The notes: a model not told the origin generated them from the sequence alone. A DNA stretch of 59,717 bases from an uncultured Bacteroidota bacterium (GCA_903916255.1 CAIWVW010000070.1:1-59717); one strand, 5' to 3'. Shown: positions 1-9,179, numbered from the stretch's first letter. Numbers and translations: made by a program.

Positions 1-650
1 CCATATACGCCCGAATGCAAATCGCGGTTAGGGCCTGTAACTTCAATTTCCACTCCTGCAATTCCACGCAAGCCCACATTGATAGATGGAACTTTATTAT
101 CTATAATATCTGTATCGGAAATCAATATTACATCGGCGGCTAATTTCTTTTTATTCTTCTTTACAAAATCTCCCAATGAAACTGAACCCACTTCTTCTTC
201 CCCTTCAATCAGGAATTTGATGTTACAGGGCAGTTTTCCAATTTTCAAAAGCATTTCCAACGCCTTTACGTGCATATAAACCTGCCCTTTATCGTCGCAG
301 GAACCACGGGCAAATATCTTCCCGTCTTTAATAACAGGTTCGAATGGAGGCGAAGTCCATAAATTGAGCGGGTCCGGCGGTTGAACATCATAGTGTCCGT
401 ATGCCAATATGGTGGGCAACTTTTTATCCACTATTTTTTCGCCATACACAATCGGGTGCAGTTTGGTAGGGTGTATTTCCACTTTATCGGCTCCTGCTGC
501 CAGCAACGATTTTTTTACAAATTCCGCGGCGCGCTCCATGTCTTTCTTGAACTTTGAATCGGCACTTACTGAAGGGATTCTCAGAAAATCCAACAATTCA
601 TTGATAAAACGGTCTTTGTTTTTGCTGATATATGCGTCAATTTCTTTCAT
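1..650 (-). CDS. M20 family dipeptidase (partial, 3' end outside window)
   Basis: The minus strand reads an open frame from ATG at 650 to the window edge (216 complete codons, no stop). It starts MKEIDAYISKNKDRF and contains the M20 metallopeptidase signatures: LAYGHYDVQPPDP (first zinc ligand His and the following Asp), the GRGSCDDKG-like motif seen as ARGSCDDKGQ, and IEGEEEVGS with the catalytic Glu pair. It ends near the ...DLHSGVYG segment where the dimerisation (lid) domain begins. M20 dipeptidases are cytoplasmic or exported di-zinc enzymes cleaving dipeptides; members of this subfamily are about 450-470 residues, so roughly half is present. No signal peptide is visible, so a cytoplasmic location is likely. 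The exact substrate cannot be told. Confidence 0.9.
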   Translation of the reverse strand, partial: MKEIDAYISKNKDRFINELLDFLRIPSVSADSKFKKDMERAAEFVKKSLLAAGADKVEIHPTKLHPIVYGEKIVDKKLPTILAYGHYDVQPPDPLNLWTSPPFEPVIKDGKIFARGSCDDKGQVYMHVKALEMLLKIGKLPCNIKFLIEGEEEVGSVSLGDFVKKNKKKLAADVILISDTDIIDNKVPSINVGLRGIAGVEIEVTGPNRDLHSGVY

Positions 651-701
651 GGCAATCGTATTTATTTGCCTGCAAATATGCAATTAATTTAATTAACAGT
701 G

Positions 702-724
702 AATAGTGGTTACTAACCACTATT
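702..724. repeat. Perfect 23-bp palindrome in divergent intergenic region
   Basis: AATAGTGGTTA, one central C, then TAACCACTATT: 11-bp arms with a single-base centre. It sits between the divergently transcribed M20 dipeptidase (start 650) and the TPR gene (start 885). Related fragments (ACCACT, TATTCACTAA, CCACTAACCACTGACTA) recur through 730-846. It could be an operator or a degenerate intergenic repeat; no protein-binding assignment is possible. Confidence 0.6.
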
Positions 725-854
725 TATTTGGTAATGCTATAGCTAACTACTGGCCGCCAACAACTATTCACTAATAGGTAACCTCTCAGTTTTAAATTCG
801 TATTATCTTTTGTATTCACCAATTACTGACCACTAACCACTGACTACTTTTTTA

Positions 855-862
855 TAGATTTG
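855..862 (+). promoter_or_regulatory. -7 element TAGATTTG of TPR gene
   Basis: TAGATTTG fits the Bacteroidota -7 consensus TAnnTTTG and lies 22 bp before the ATG at 885. I see no convincing TTG (-33) at the usual 17-23 bp upstream. Confidence 0.5.
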
Positions 863-884
863 CAACCCCAATAAAAACCTATTA

Positions 885-1955
885 ATGAAAAAAGCTCTAC
901 TTCCCTTATTATTTGTTTCTTTCAGTTTTTGCAGCCATATTACAGCTCAGGATGATGTTAACTTCTTGTCCGGCGAAAGGGCCTATAGTGCCGGGAATTA
1001 TAAAACCGCACTCGATTATTACTCACGGTATACCAAAACCTACGAGGCCAAATTAACTGATTATTTAAGCAAGGTTCATTCGTATGACACCAGCACAGGT
1101 TTTGAAAAATCTACGTTGTTTCCGGGCTTCACCGTAAATCATGAATGGGCAGTGGGGTACTATAAGTTGGGCATGGCTAATTTAAACACGAGTGATTTTG
1201 TTCAGGCGGGAAAAGACTTTGATTTGGCCATTGAAATAGACGCGAAATATGCGGAACCTTATCTGCAAAAGGGATTGCTGATTAAAGGGAAAGGCAAAAA
1301 TGAAGCTTGTGTATACATTAGCAAGGCGCGGATATTAAGCGATACTATGAAAGCGGCTAAAGCTGCTTACCGCGATAATTTCTGCTGGATGTGCGGTATA
1401 GAATACTTTACAAAAGGAAAAACGGAAGTAGATTTGAAAGAATATAACGAAGGCCTGCAAAACCTGAATATAGCTATTACCTACTGCCATGATTCCGGCA
1501 ACTATTATGCATACCGGGGAATAGCTTATGAAGGGCTGGGAAAACTGGATTCAGCTATTGCAGATTATTCGATGGCTATAAAAATGGATTCCAATAAATA
1601 CATGGGTTATTACCGCAGGGCGTTAACATATGAACAAGCCCAAAAATATAAAGAGGCTTTTGCCGACCTTACCAAAGTGCTTTTATTAAGCCCCAAATTC
1701 GGCGATGCCTATATGCATCAGGCAGCAGATTGTGAAAACCTCGGCATGTCGGAAGCAGCATTATATGACTATCAACAATTGTTGAAATACAAACCCAGTG
1801 AAGGAATTGCGTGGTATAAAATAGGTCTGCACAGAAAACAAAACGGACAAGATGCATGTGACTATTTCCAAAAGGCGGCAGACTTGGGTAATGAAGACGC
1901 CCAGTCGTATGCTGACGAGTGCCAAAAAGCGGCGGCGAAAAAAGCCCTGAAGTAA
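885..1955 (+). CDS. Secreted/periplasmic tetratricopeptide repeat protein
   Basis: 356 residues beginning with a Sec signal peptide (MKKALLPLLFVSFSFCSHITAQ, cleavage after AQ). The remainder is alpha-helical TPR sequence: clear units near residues 30-60, 95-130 (VGYYKLGMANLNTSDFVQAG...), 185-220, 221-255 and 256-325, with the G/A-Y and A-x-x-x-Y spacing of TPRs. Such proteins act as protein-interaction scaffolds in the periplasm or outer membrane; no enzymatic domain and no T9SS sorting domain are visible. The ATG is preceded by a TAGATTTG promoter element. The gene converges on mutS, with a REP-like repeat between them. The partner is unknown. Confidence 0.8.
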   Translation: MKKALLPLLFVSFSFCSHITAQDDVNFLSGERAYSAGNYKTALDYYSRYTKTYEAKLTDYLSKVHSYDTSTGFEKSTLFPGFTVNHEWAVGYYKLGMANLNTSDFVQAGKDFDLAIEIDAKYAEPYLQKGLLIKGKGKNEACVYISKARILSDTMKAAKAAYRDNFCWMCGIEYFTKGKTEVDLKEYNEGLQNLNIAITYCHDSGNYYAYRGIAYEGLGKLDSAIADYSMAIKMDSNKYMGYYRRALTYEQAQKYKEAFADLTKVLLLSPKFGDAYMHQAADCENLGMSEAALYDYQQLLKYKPSEGIAWYKIGLHRKQNGQDACDYFQKAADLGNEDAQSYADECQKAAAKKALK

Positions 1956-1965
1956 GAAATTGACT

Positions 1966-2036
1966 TTGTCATCCTGAGGAACGAAGGATATCTTCTAGAA
2001 TACAAGATTCTTCACTTCGTTCAGAATCACAATATC
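1966..2036. repeat. REP-like imperfect inverted repeat between convergent genes
   Basis: Left arm TCATCCTGAGGAACGAAGGA is mirrored by the reverse complement of the right arm (TGATTCTGAACGAAGTGAAG); the arms match at roughly three quarters of positions. The 'TCATyCTGArnnAACGAAG' wording is a dispersed family that I recall from other Bacteroidota genomes. It fills the gap between the TPR gene (+) and mutS (-), so it may also act as a bidirectional terminator. Confidence 0.6.
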
Positions 2037-2044
2037 AAAGGATT

Positions 2045-4660
2045 TTACCCGTTCAAATGTTTCTTTATCTGATTTAATTTAACCAACGCCTCAATAGGGC
2101 TCAGGTTATCTATATCTATATTTTGGATATCCTCTTTTATCTGCTCCAGAACAGGGTCATTCAGCTGGAAGAAACTCAATTGTAAGTTATCGTCTGTTTC
2201 TGCGGGCTTAATTGCTTTGGCATTTAATGCCGGACTATGTGTATTCTCCAATTGGCCCAACACTTCGTTGGCGCGCTGTACAACTTTTATGGGCATGCCT
2301 GCCATCCTCGCGACATGGATACCAAAGCTATGTTCGCTGCCTCCCGGGGTAAGTTTTCGCAGAAAAATCACTTTGTTTTTTACTTCTTTTACGGAGACAT
2401 TAAAGTTCTTTATCCGCTTATATTGGCTCGCCATTTCATTCAACTCGTGATAATGCGTAGCAAATAAAGTTTTGGCTTTTGCTTCCGGATGTTCATGGAT
2501 GAATTCGGCTATGGCCCAGGCAATGGAGATGCCATCGTAGGTGCTGGTGCCGCGGCCAATTTCATCTAATAATATCAAACTCCGCTCCGAAATATTATTG
2601 AGTATGCTGGCGGTTTCATTCATCTCTACCATAAAGGTTGACTCACCCGATGAAATATTATCGGATGCTCCAACCCGTGTGAAAACTTTATCCACGATAC
2701 CAATCTCCGCATTTTGGGCTGGAACGAAACTACCCATTTGCGCCATTATTACAATCAATGCAACCTGCCTTAGCAATGCCGATTTACCTGACATGTTAGG
2801 ACCTGTAACCACTATTATCTGCTGTGTTTCATCATCGAGAAAAATATCATTCGATACGTAGGCTTCACCGACAGGCAACTGTTGTTCTATTACCGGATGT
2901 CTTCCGTTTTTTATATCAATTTTTTTACCATCGTTAATATGCGGGCGGACATAATTATTCTCCCTCGCAATTTTTGCGAATGACAACAGGCAATCTAATC
3001 GAGCGCACAGGGCGGCATTCAACTGGATTGGGGCCACATAATCGGCAAGGGCGAGAACCAGATTATTAAATAAGGTTTCTTCCAATACCAGGATTTTTTC
3101 TTCAGCTCCCAATATTTTTTCCTCGTATTGTTTCAGTTCTTCGGTAACGTAACGCTCGCAATTGGAAAGGGTTTGCTTGCGTATCCATTCGGGCGGCACT
3201 TTGTCTTTGTGTGTGTTGGTGACTTCTAAAAAATAGCCGAACACATTATTGAAGCCAACTTTCAAGGAAGGAATTCCGGTCCGCTCAATTTCCCGTTGTT
3301 GAATTTGCACCAAATAATCCTTGCCCGAAAAAGCGATTTTCCGCAGTTCATCCAGTTCCGCATTTACGCCGCTGCTTATTACATTCCCTTTATTTACAAG
3401 GGCCGGAGGCTCCGCTACAATTTCATTTGCAATGCGTTCCGATATGGTTTTGCAAGGATTAAACTGTTCCGATATTTTCATAAAGTGAGCCTCGCCTGTC
3501 GCGGCACATTCCTTTTGCAAAGTTTCTATGGCATGCAATGCATTTTTCAACTGCACCACTTCGCGCGGCGATATTTTACTCACCGCCACCCTTGAAATTA
3601 TTCGCTCCAAATCGCCGATGGATTTGAGTTGTTGGGTAACCTTTTCCATAAACTCATCATGGTTCAGGAAAAAATCGACCATACCCAATCGTTCATCCAC
3701 CAGCACTTTATCTTTTAACGGAAAAGTAATCCAACGCCTCAAAAGCCTTGCCCCCATGGGCGAGCAGGTCTTGTCCATTACCTCCAACAATGACTTTCCT
3801 TTTTCGTGGATAGTCTGCACCAACTCCAGATTGCGAATGGTAAATTCATCCAGCCATACAAAGTGGTCACGCTCAATCCGTGCTATTTTATTAATGTGCG
3901 CTACCTTGTCATGCTGTGTATCTGCCAAATATTTTAATACGGCTCCTGCGGCAATCACAGCCTCTTTCATGCCTTCTATCCCAAAGCCTTTCAGCGAGAG
4001 TGTATCAAAACGTTTCAGCAATAATTCCGTCGCATAATCTTCGGTAAATATCCAACCGTCGAGGGCATAGCTGTAATATTTATCGCCCCATATTTCTTCG
4101 TATTCTTTCTTATGGTCCTTGGGGTATAATACTTCTGTGGGCTGGAAACTTTGCAATAATTTTTCGATATAATCCCTGTCGCCTTGCGCGACTAAAAACT
4201 CTCCCGTAGACACATCTAAAAAAGCCACTCCCGCTACTTTGCCTTGCCAAAATACTCCCGCTAAAAAGTTGTTGGCATTATGTTGGAGTATTTTGTCATT
4301 ATAAGAAACGCCGGGTGTTACCAATTCTGTAATTCCGCGTTTTACTAATTTTTTAGCAACCTTCGGGTCCTCCAGTTGGTCGCATATCGCAACCCTATGC
4401 CCGGCACGAACCAATTTCGGCAGGTAGCTATCCATAGAATGATAAGGGAAGCCCGCCAGTTCAGTATGTGAACCATACCCAACCGATTTTTTGGTGAGTA
4501 CTATACCCAAAATATTGGCAACCAATTTAGCATCCTCACCGAAAGTCTCATAAAAATCGCCTATCCGGAACAGCAAAATAGCATCAGGGTACTTGGCTTT
4601 AATGCCCTGGTACTGCTTCATAAGGGGAGTATCCCAAACCGGTGTAGGTTCTTTAGTCAT
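2045..4660 (-). CDS. mutS: DNA mismatch repair protein MutS
   Basis: 871 residues, the usual size of MutS1. The mismatch-sensing Phe-x-Glu is seen near residue 36 (GDFYETF). Connector, lever and clamp domains follow, then the ABC-type ATPase with Walker A GPNMSGKS (about residue 616), signature segment [10 protein letters not shown], Walker [14 protein letters not shown], and ATHYHEL. MutS recognises base mismatches and small loops and recruits MutL. An in-frame upstream start at 4678 would add MYFRLS, but I prefer the ATG at 4660: the following sequence ([17 protein letters not shown]) looks like the family N-terminus, and a TATTTTTG promoter element lies 15 bp upstream, overlapping the longer version. 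Transcribed alone; convergent with the TPR gene. Confidence 0.97.
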   Translation of the reverse strand: MTKEPTPVWDTPLMKQYQGIKAKYPDAILLFRIGDFYETFGEDAKLVANILGIVLTKKSVGYGSHTELAGFPYHSMDSYLPKLVRAGHRVAICDQLEDPKVAKKLVKRGITELVTPGVSYNDKILQHNANNFLAGVFWQGKVAGVAFLDVSTGEFLVAQGDRDYIEKLLQSFQPTEVLYPKDHKKEYEEIWGDKYYSYALDGWIFTEDYATELLLKRFDTLSLKGFGIEGMKEAVIAAGAVLKYLADTQHDKVAHINKIARIERDHFVWLDEFTIRNLELVQTIHEKGKSLLEVMDKTCSPMGARLLRRWITFPLKDKVLVDERLGMVDFFLNHDEFMEKVTQQLKSIGDLERIISRVAVSKISPREVVQLKNALHAIETLQKECAATGEAHFMKISEQFNPCKTISERIANEIVAEPPALVNKGNVISSGVNAELDELRKIAFSGKDYLVQIQQREIERTGIPSLKVGFNNVFGYFLEVTNTHKDKVPPEWIRKQTLSNCERYVTEELKQYEEKILGAEEKILVLEETLFNNLVLALADYVAPIQLNAALCARLDCLLSFAKIARENNYVRPHINDGKKIDIKNGRHPVIEQQLPVGEAYVSNDIFLDDETQQIIVVTGPNMSGKSALLRQVALIVIMAQMGSFVPAQNAEIGIVDKVFTRVGASDNISSGESTFMVEMNETASILNNISERSLILLDEIGRGTSTYDGISIAWAIAEFIHEHPEAKAKTLFATHYHELNEMASQYKRIKNFNVSVKEVKNKVIFLRKLTPGGSEHSFGIHVARMAGMPIKVVQRANEVLGQLENTHSPALNAKAIKPAETDDNLQLSFFQLNDPVLEQIKEDIQNIDIDNLSPIEALVKLNQIKKHLNG

Positions 4661-4675
4661 TGAAAGGCGAAAATA

Positions 4676-4683
4676 CAAAAATA
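4676..4683 (-). promoter_or_regulatory. -7 element TATTTTTG of mutS
   Basis: Minus-strand TATTTTTG (TAnnTTTG consensus), 15 bp upstream of the chosen mutS ATG. It overlaps the longer alternative start and so argues for the shorter one. Confidence 0.45.
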
Positions 4684-4769
4684 GCTATGAGATATAAGCT
4701 ATAAGATATGAGCGGGTTGTTAACAACCGTAAGACATTAATGAACTTAACTTCGTACCGCAAAAAAATA

Positions 4770-4777
4770 TATATTTG
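4770..4777 (+). promoter_or_regulatory. -7 element TATATTTG
   Basis: Matches TAnnTTTG, 21 bp before the ATG at 4799. The upstream intergenic region (4681-4720) contains a short AT-rich reiteration (atAGCTATgAGATATAAGCTATAAG) typical of this window's intergenic repeats. Confidence 0.5.
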
Positions 4778-4798
4778 TAATAGTATTAAAAAGTGATT

Positions 4799-5746
4799 AT
4801 GAATAAGTATTGGTTAATGTTGATTTTTTTGGCTTTTTCTTTTTCCATCCAAGCCCAATTAAAAAAATATTTCTCATTTCCTGATTCCAATGCTACATGG
4901 TGTGAGATCGATACGTGGATAGACGATGATCCATGTGACCCAGATAAATATTTGCAGTATACAGATTACTATGACTTCTATTCAAATGGGGACACGGTGG
5001 TTAATACCAAAAAATATATTAAAATCCATTGGTCAGCTGGGGTCTTAGCAGGTGTTTGCGGTGGCTCGAGTTGGTATTCTCAAGATTCTCTTTATGCATT
5101 AATAAGAGATGACACAGTTGCCAAGAAAGTTTACGCTTCATTTGCTCCTAATTTTATTAGAGATACCTTACTCTATGATTTTTCACTGAATGTTGGAGAT
5201 ACATTACCAGCCGGTTACCTCAATTATTATCCCGGTAATGCCTATGTTTATGCAATAGATTCTATCTTAATCGGTTCTAATTATAGGAAATATTATTTTA
5301 TTGCCGATACATTTGGGAATATAATCGACTCAATTATAGAAGGGATTGGCAATAGACTTGGACTATTTACCTTATATGCTCAACAATACGTGTCGTTAAC
5401 CACTAAATATTTAATAGACTTTACCGAGCCGCCGATTTATTTTCCAACAGTAGATACCTGTCAAAGATATATTCTTTCAATTCCCCCAACTATAATCGAC
5501 AACCCCAATATAAAGGTGTATCCGAACCCAGCCAATAGTCGATTATATATTGAAATAACCAACGTGGAAGGAGCCGTAAATTTATCTCTCTATAATATTT
5601 TCAGCCAGGAAATGATAACTGAACAAGTTAATGCACAGGATAAGATAATGCTAAATGTCTCTAAATTTCCATCGGGTATATATCTCTTAAAAGTCCAGCC
5701 TGAAAATGGAACAATCGTTACGCAAAAAGTGATTATAGAACGGTAA
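4799..5746 (+). CDS. T9SS-secreted protein of unknown function with type A sorting domain
   Basis: 315 residues from the ATG at 4799; the GTG at 4793 is also in frame but adds only two residues. Signal peptide MNKYWLMLIFLAFSFSIQAQ. The middle section (about residues 25-230) is beta-rich and aromatic with no recognised domain. Residues about 235-315 form a classic T9SS type A sorting domain: NPNIKVYPNPANSRLYIEI, a central LSLYNIFSQEM strand, then FPSGIYLLKVQ and a basic VIIER end. The protein should be exported by Sec, moved across the outer membrane by T9SS and anchored or released after sorting-domain cleavage. Function otherwise unknown. Confidence 0.85.
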   Translation: MNKYWLMLIFLAFSFSIQAQLKKYFSFPDSNATWCEIDTWIDDDPCDPDKYLQYTDYYDFYSNGDTVVNTKKYIKIHWSAGVLAGVCGGSSWYSQDSLYALIRDDTVAKKVYASFAPNFIRDTLLYDFSLNVGDTLPAGYLNYYPGNAYVYAIDSILIGSNYRKYYFIADTFGNIIDSIIEGIGNRLGLFTLYAQQYVSLTTKYLIDFTEPPIYFPTVDTCQRYILSIPPTIIDNPNIKVYPNPANSRLYIEITNVEGAVNLSLYNIFSQEMITEQVNAQDKIMLNVSKFPSGIYLLKVQPENGTIVTQKVIIER

Positions 5747-5762
5747 ATTTGTACTTGCTATT

Positions 5763-5803
5763 TAGTAGTTCATAGCTCATGGTTCATAGTTTATAGTTCA
5801 TTT
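5763..5803. repeat. AT-rich reiterated intergenic repeat
   Basis: Reiterations of GTTCATAG / GCTCATGG / GTTTATAG (agttcatagctcatggttcatagtttatagttca, written in pieces here as AGTTCATAG, TTCATAG, TTATAG). It lies directly upstream of the TATCTTTG promoter of the SIS gene. One of several such intergenic repeats in the window. Confidence 0.5.
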
Positions 5804-5806
5804 CCC

Positions 5807-5814
5807 TATCTTTG
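5807..5814 (+). promoter_or_regulatory. -7 element TATCTTTG of SIS-domain gene
   Basis: Exact TAnnTTTG match, 19 bp upstream of the ATG at 5834. Confidence 0.55.
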
Positions 5815-5833
5815 CACCCTTAAAACCAAGAAT

Positions 5834-6358
5834 ATGTCTAAACACTGGTCACAATATCAAACTGATTTTGCAACTTATTTCGCATTGGAAGAAGTGAAAA
5901 GTGCTTCTGCAAAAGCGGCGGAACTTTTAAAAGCACACGACCGTATTTTCTTTATCGGTAACGGGGGCTCCAACTCCATTTGTTCGCACATGATGGAAGA
6001 TTATATGAAGATGGGCCGCAAGCATACCATGTCGTTTACAGATGCCGCTATGATAACCTGCTATGCCAACGATTACGGTTGGGAACGCGCTATGGAAGAA
6101 TGGATAATTGCTCAGTTTCTGCCGGGTGATTTGCTGGTGGCCATCAGCAGTTCCGGTGAATCGAAAAATATTTTGAATGCTACCCGTAAAGCCAAAGAAA
6201 TTGGAGGAAAGATTATTACCCTTAGCGGTTTCAATAAAGAAAATTCCTTAGGTAAATTAGGCGATGCCAATATTATTATTCCGGTTAAAAGTTTCGGAAT
6301 AGTGGAGAACTTTCATTCGATGTTACTCCACATCATTTTGGACGACCTCCACTTATAG
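5834..6358 (+). CDS. SIS-domain protein, GmhA-like sugar phosphate isomerase family
   Basis: 174 residues forming a single SIS (sugar isomerase) fold. Phosphosugar-binding loops are visible: FFIGNGGSNSICSHMMEDYMK (residues about 38-58) and VAISSSGESKNILNA (about 101-115). The C-terminal helix VENFHSMLLHIILDDL resembles the His-containing helix of sedoheptulose-7-phosphate isomerase (GmhA, about 190 residues). GmhA makes D-glycero-D-manno-heptose 7-phosphate for lipopolysaccharide core. No other heptose genes are nearby, so a different phosphosugar substrate is possible. Monocistronic, with its own TATCTTTG promoter, and convergent with pruA across a REP-like element. Confidence 0.8.
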   Translation: MSKHWSQYQTDFATYFALEEVKSASAKAAELLKAHDRIFFIGNGGSNSICSHMMEDYMKMGRKHTMSFTDAAMITCYANDYGWERAMEEWIIAQFLPGDLLVAISSSGESKNILNATRKAKEIGGKIITLSGFNKENSLGKLGDANIIIPVKSFGIVENFHSMLLHIILDDLHL

Positions 6359-6372
6359 AATTAACATCAACT

Positions 6373-6454
6373 AGCAGAGATTTCTTCGTTTCTCGCAATG
6401 ACGAATTAACGCCATGTTCATCACTGCGAGGCTTTGCGAAGCAGTCTCTTTAAA
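6373..6454. repeat. REP-like inverted repeat between convergent genes
   Basis: Left arm AGAGATTTCTTCGTTTCTCG followed by CAATGAC is the near reverse complement of the right arm TCACTGCGAGGCTTTGCGAA followed by GCAGTCTC; read from either end it is the GTCATTGCGAG...GAAGnAnTCTC family. It occupies the gap between the SIS gene (+) and pruA (-) and could fold in RNA from both sides. Confidence 0.65.
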
Positions 6455-6460
6455 TCCGAT

Positions 6461-8092
6461 TTATTTTTCTTCCATGAATGGATACCTATAATCCGTTGGT
6501 GGTACAAAATTCTCCTTAATGGTCCGTTGCGAAGTCCATCGTATGAGATTAAACATAGAACCTGCTTTATCATTCGTGCCTGATTTTCTGGCTCCGCCAA
6601 AAGGTTGTTGCCCTACTACTGCACCCGTTGGTTTATCGTTAATGTAGAAGTTGCCTGCCGCATGAGTTAGCTTGTTGGTGGCTAATTGCACAGCCTGACG
6701 GTCGTTTGCGAAAACGGCGCCTGTTAGGGCGTATGAGGAGGTTGAATCAACAATATCCAATATCTCTTCAAACTTTTTGTCATCGTAAACATACACGCTT
6801 AACACCGGCCCGAAGATTTCTTCGCACATGGTTTTGTAATCGGGCTTGAGGGCTTGAATTACGGTTGGCTGAATAAAGTATCCTTTCGATTTATCACATT
6901 TACCGCCAATAATAACCTGTGCATTTTTATCTTTTTTAGCTCCATCGATATAAGCCTTAATTTTATCAAACGATTTTTCATCGATAACAGCGTTGATGAA
7001 ATTGGTGAAGTCATCCACATCACCCATTTTAAAGGATTCTATATCATCCTGCAAAAGTTGCTTTACTTCTTTCCACATCGATTGTGGAATATAAGCGCGT
7101 GATGCAGCAGAACACTTCTGTCCCTGATATTCAAATGCTCCTCTGGAGAGCGCTGTGGCAACAGTTTTAGCATCCGCCGAAGGATGCGCCACAACAAAAT
7201 CCTTTCCGCCTGTTTCGCCCACTAAGCGAGGATAAGATTTGTATGTAGCAACGTTATCGCCAATAGTTTTCCATATTCCGTTGAACACCGAGGTAGAGCC
7301 AGTAAAGTGGATTCCGCCAAAATCTTTGTGAGAGAAAATAACATCTCCCGCTTCAGGTCCTGATGTATAAATAAGATTGATAACTCCGGGAGGCAGTCCT
7401 GCTTTTTCATAAATTTCCATAATCAGGCTTGCGGAATATATTTGGGCGTGCGATGGTTTCCAAACCACCGTATTGCCCATTAGCGCAGGAGCAGAAGGCA
7501 AATTGCCGGCAATAGAAGTAAAGTTAAAAGGTGTAAGTGCAAAAATAAATCCTTCCAGCGGACGGTGTTCCGTTCTGTTCCAAATAAGGGGAGCAGATTC
7601 TGGTTGCTGATGGTAGATTTCGGTCATGTATTGCACATTGTAACGGAAAAAGTCCGCCAGTTCACAAACGCAATCAATCTCTGCCTGAAATACATTTTTA
7701 CTCTGCCCAATCATAGTCGCAGCATTCATAGCGGCACGGTATGGCCCGGTCATTAAATCGGCAGCGCGCAGAAATACAGAAGCGCGTTGTTCCCAGGGCA
7801 TGTTTGCCCAATCGTGCTTTGCTTTCATGGCTGCATCAATGGCCATTTTTACATGCGATGCATCGCCTTTATGATATTGTCCGATAATATGTTTATGATT
7901 ATGCGGAGGCGATAAAGTTACCAATTTTTTAGTGCGTATTTGTTTGCCGCCAATGTGCATGGGGATATCTTTCTTTTCGCCCATCATCTTTTGGATGGTG
8001 CTTTTCAGAATATCCTTTTCGGGGCTTCCAGGCTTATAGCCCAATATAGGTTCATTCTTAGCAGTCGGAACTTTGAAAAATGCGTTGGTCAT
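6461..8092 (-). CDS. pruA: L-glutamate gamma-semialdehyde dehydrogenase (1-pyrroline-5-carboxylate dehydrogenase)
   Basis: 543 residues, the size of the monofunctional P5C dehydrogenase (ALDH4 type). Aldehyde dehydrogenase landmarks: the NAD-binding FTGSTSVFNGIWK segment, the general-base glutamate in LVGETGGKDFVV, catalytic Cys327 in FEYQGQKCSAASR, and EEIFGPVLSVYVY in the C-terminal half. The N-terminus (FFKVPTAKNEPILGYKPGSPEK) and the ending PFGGARKSGTND with ENFVPPTDYRYPFMEEK match the family. It oxidises glutamate semialdehyde to glutamate in proline breakdown. No proline dehydrogenase gene is adjacent, so the pathway is split. A TATTTTTG element lies 58 bp upstream (8158-8151). Confidence 0.95.
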   Translation of the reverse strand: MTNAFFKVPTAKNEPILGYKPGSPEKDILKSTIQKMMGEKKDIPMHIGGKQIRTKKLVTLSPPHNHKHIIGQYHKGDASHVKMAIDAAMKAKHDWANMPWEQRASVFLRAADLMTGPYRAAMNAATMIGQSKNVFQAEIDCVCELADFFRYNVQYMTEIYHQQPESAPLIWNRTEHRPLEGFIFALTPFNFTSIAGNLPSAPALMGNTVVWKPSHAQIYSASLIMEIYEKAGLPPGVINLIYTSGPEAGDVIFSHKDFGGIHFTGSTSVFNGIWKTIGDNVATYKSYPRLVGETGGKDFVVAHPSADAKTVATALSRGAFEYQGQKCSAASRAYIPQSMWKEVKQLLQDDIESFKMGDVDDFTNFINAVIDEKSFDKIKAYIDGAKKDKNAQVIIGGKCDKSKGYFIQPTVIQALKPDYKTMCEEIFGPVLSVYVYDDKKFEEILDIVDSTSSYALTGAVFANDRQAVQLATNKLTHAAGNFYINDKPTGAVVGQQPFGGARKSGTNDKAGSMFNLIRWTSQRTIKENFVPPTDYRYPFMEEK

Positions 8093-8093
8093 G

Positions 8094-8137
8094 TGAATGA
8101 AAAATGAAAAGTTAAAAATGAAAAATAGAGGAATCGC
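8094..8137. repeat. AT-rich reiterated intergenic repeat
   Basis: GAATGAAAAATGAAAAG followed by TTAAAAATGAAAAATAG. The reverse-complement theme (CTTTTCATTCTTCATTTTTC, 8222-8241) appears at the 3' end of the adjacent glycosyltransferase gene, so the two could pair across about 85 bp. Confidence 0.45.
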
Positions 8138-8150
8138 TTATTTAGGTCTG

Positions 8151-8158
8151 CAAAAATA
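8151..8158 (-). promoter_or_regulatory. -7 element TATTTTTG of pruA
   Basis: Minus-strand TAnnTTTG match, upstream of the pruA ATG at 8092; the reiterated repeat (8094-8137) then lies in the 5' leader. Confidence 0.45.
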
Positions 8159-8239
8159 CGAAGGAAAAGGAGTCAAAAGCTAAAAAGATGGAAAATGCCT
8201 GCCAGTGGCAAACATTTTTCGCTTTTCATTCTTCATTTT

Positions 8240-9004
8240 TCACTTGGTTTTCCGCTCCTTCCTCATTTTATAAATAGGAGACTTTGCCATCCCGATGCGA
8301 TTGAAGAAATGCACGAAAGAGGTCTTCATAACGCCTATTCCATACGTCATGCTGCGCTTGAAGTTGATGGAGGAGGCTTCGGGAAAGTATTTGGTAGGGC
8401 AGGTAACTTCGGCTATTTCGAAACCTGCCATAAATATTTGCGATATAACTTGGTTGTCAAACACAAAATCATCTGAGCATAATTCATAATTGATGGTTTC
8501 TAAAACCTCTTTGGTGTAGGCTCTGTACCCGGTATGGTATTCAGATAGTTTCTGCCCTATAAGTATGTTCTGCGACAGCGTTAACATACGGTTGAAAACA
8601 TATTTATAATAAGGCATTCCGCCATTCAATGCGCCTTTGCCAAGTATGCGCGAACCGAGCACCACCGGGTAGACTTCATCGGCAATAATGTAGGAAATTG
8701 CATGAATCAGTTTAGGAGTATATTGATAATCGGGGTGGAGCATAATCACAATATCGGCGCCTAAACCCAGCGCGGTGTTATAGCAGGTTTTCTGATTGCC
8801 GCCATAGCCACGGTTCTTTTCGTGTTTGATAATATGTTTAATACCAAGACTTTTGCCCTTTTCAATCGTGTTATCCTTACTGGCATCGTCCACCAACACT
8901 ACATCATCCACTATATCAAAAGGGATTTCTTTATAGGTCTGCTCAAGGGTTAGTTCGGCATTATATGCCGGCAACACCACTACTATTTTCTTGTTGTTTA
9001 TCAT
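8240..9004 (-). CDS. Family 2 glycosyltransferase (DPM1/polyprenyl-phosphate type)
   Basis: 254 residues with a GT-A fold. N-terminal IVVVLPAYNAELTLEQTYKEI (residues 6-26) and the nucleotide-binding DDVVLVDDASKDNT; the metal-binding acidic motif is VIMLHPDYQY around residue 90; GSRILGKGAL and SEYHTGYRAYTKEVL are the acceptor-side motifs typical of dolichyl/polyprenyl-phosphate mannose or glucose synthases. No transmembrane tail is present, as in soluble DPM1-like enzymes. Likely role: transfer of a sugar from a nucleotide donor to a lipid-phosphate carrier or glycan. Single gene on the minus strand, divergent from lptF, with a TACTTTTG promoter element 13 bp upstream. Confidence 0.85.
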   Translation of the reverse strand: MINNKKIVVVLPAYNAELTLEQTYKEIPFDIVDDVVLVDDASKDNTIEKGKSLGIKHIIKHEKNRGYGGNQKTCYNTALGLGADIVIMLHPDYQYTPKLIHAISYIIADEVYPVVLGSRILGKGALNGGMPYYKYVFNRMLTLSQNILIGQKLSEYHTGYRAYTKEVLETINYELCSDDFVFDNQVISQIFMAGFEIAEVTCPTKYFPEASSINFKRSMTYGIGVMKTSFVHFFNRIGMAKSPIYKMRKERKTK

Positions 9005-9017
9005 GAGGTAATTGCGA

Positions 9018-9025
9018 CAAAAGTA
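9018..9025 (-). promoter_or_regulatory. -7 element TACTTTTG of glycosyltransferase gene
   Basis: Minus-strand TAnnTTTG match, 13 bp upstream of the ATG at 9004. Confidence 0.5.
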
Positions 9026-9037
9026 ATAAATAGTGTT

Positions 9038-9178
9038 AAAAGTTCATAATAGTTCGTAAAGTTCTTGAAGTTTGTAAGTTTTATAAAGGGTAGCTGTTTA
9101 CTTTTGAACTCCTAAAGAAAGTGTAAAGGATAGTTCTAATACTTTATGAACTTTATAAACTTTTACCTTTACAAACTC
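9038..9178. repeat. Degenerate long inverted repeat of AGTTCATAA/AGTTTATAAA units
   Basis: The left side carries AGTTCATAATAGTTCGTAAAG and TTTGTAAGTTTTATAAAG; the right side carries ACTTTATGAACTTTATAAAC and TTTTACCTTTACAAACTC, its rough reverse complement. It fills the space between the divergent glycosyltransferase and lptF genes. The same wording recurs at 32187-32268, between another divergent pair, including TTTTACCTTTA immediately before the start region. Confidence 0.55.
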
Positions 9179-9179
9179 A

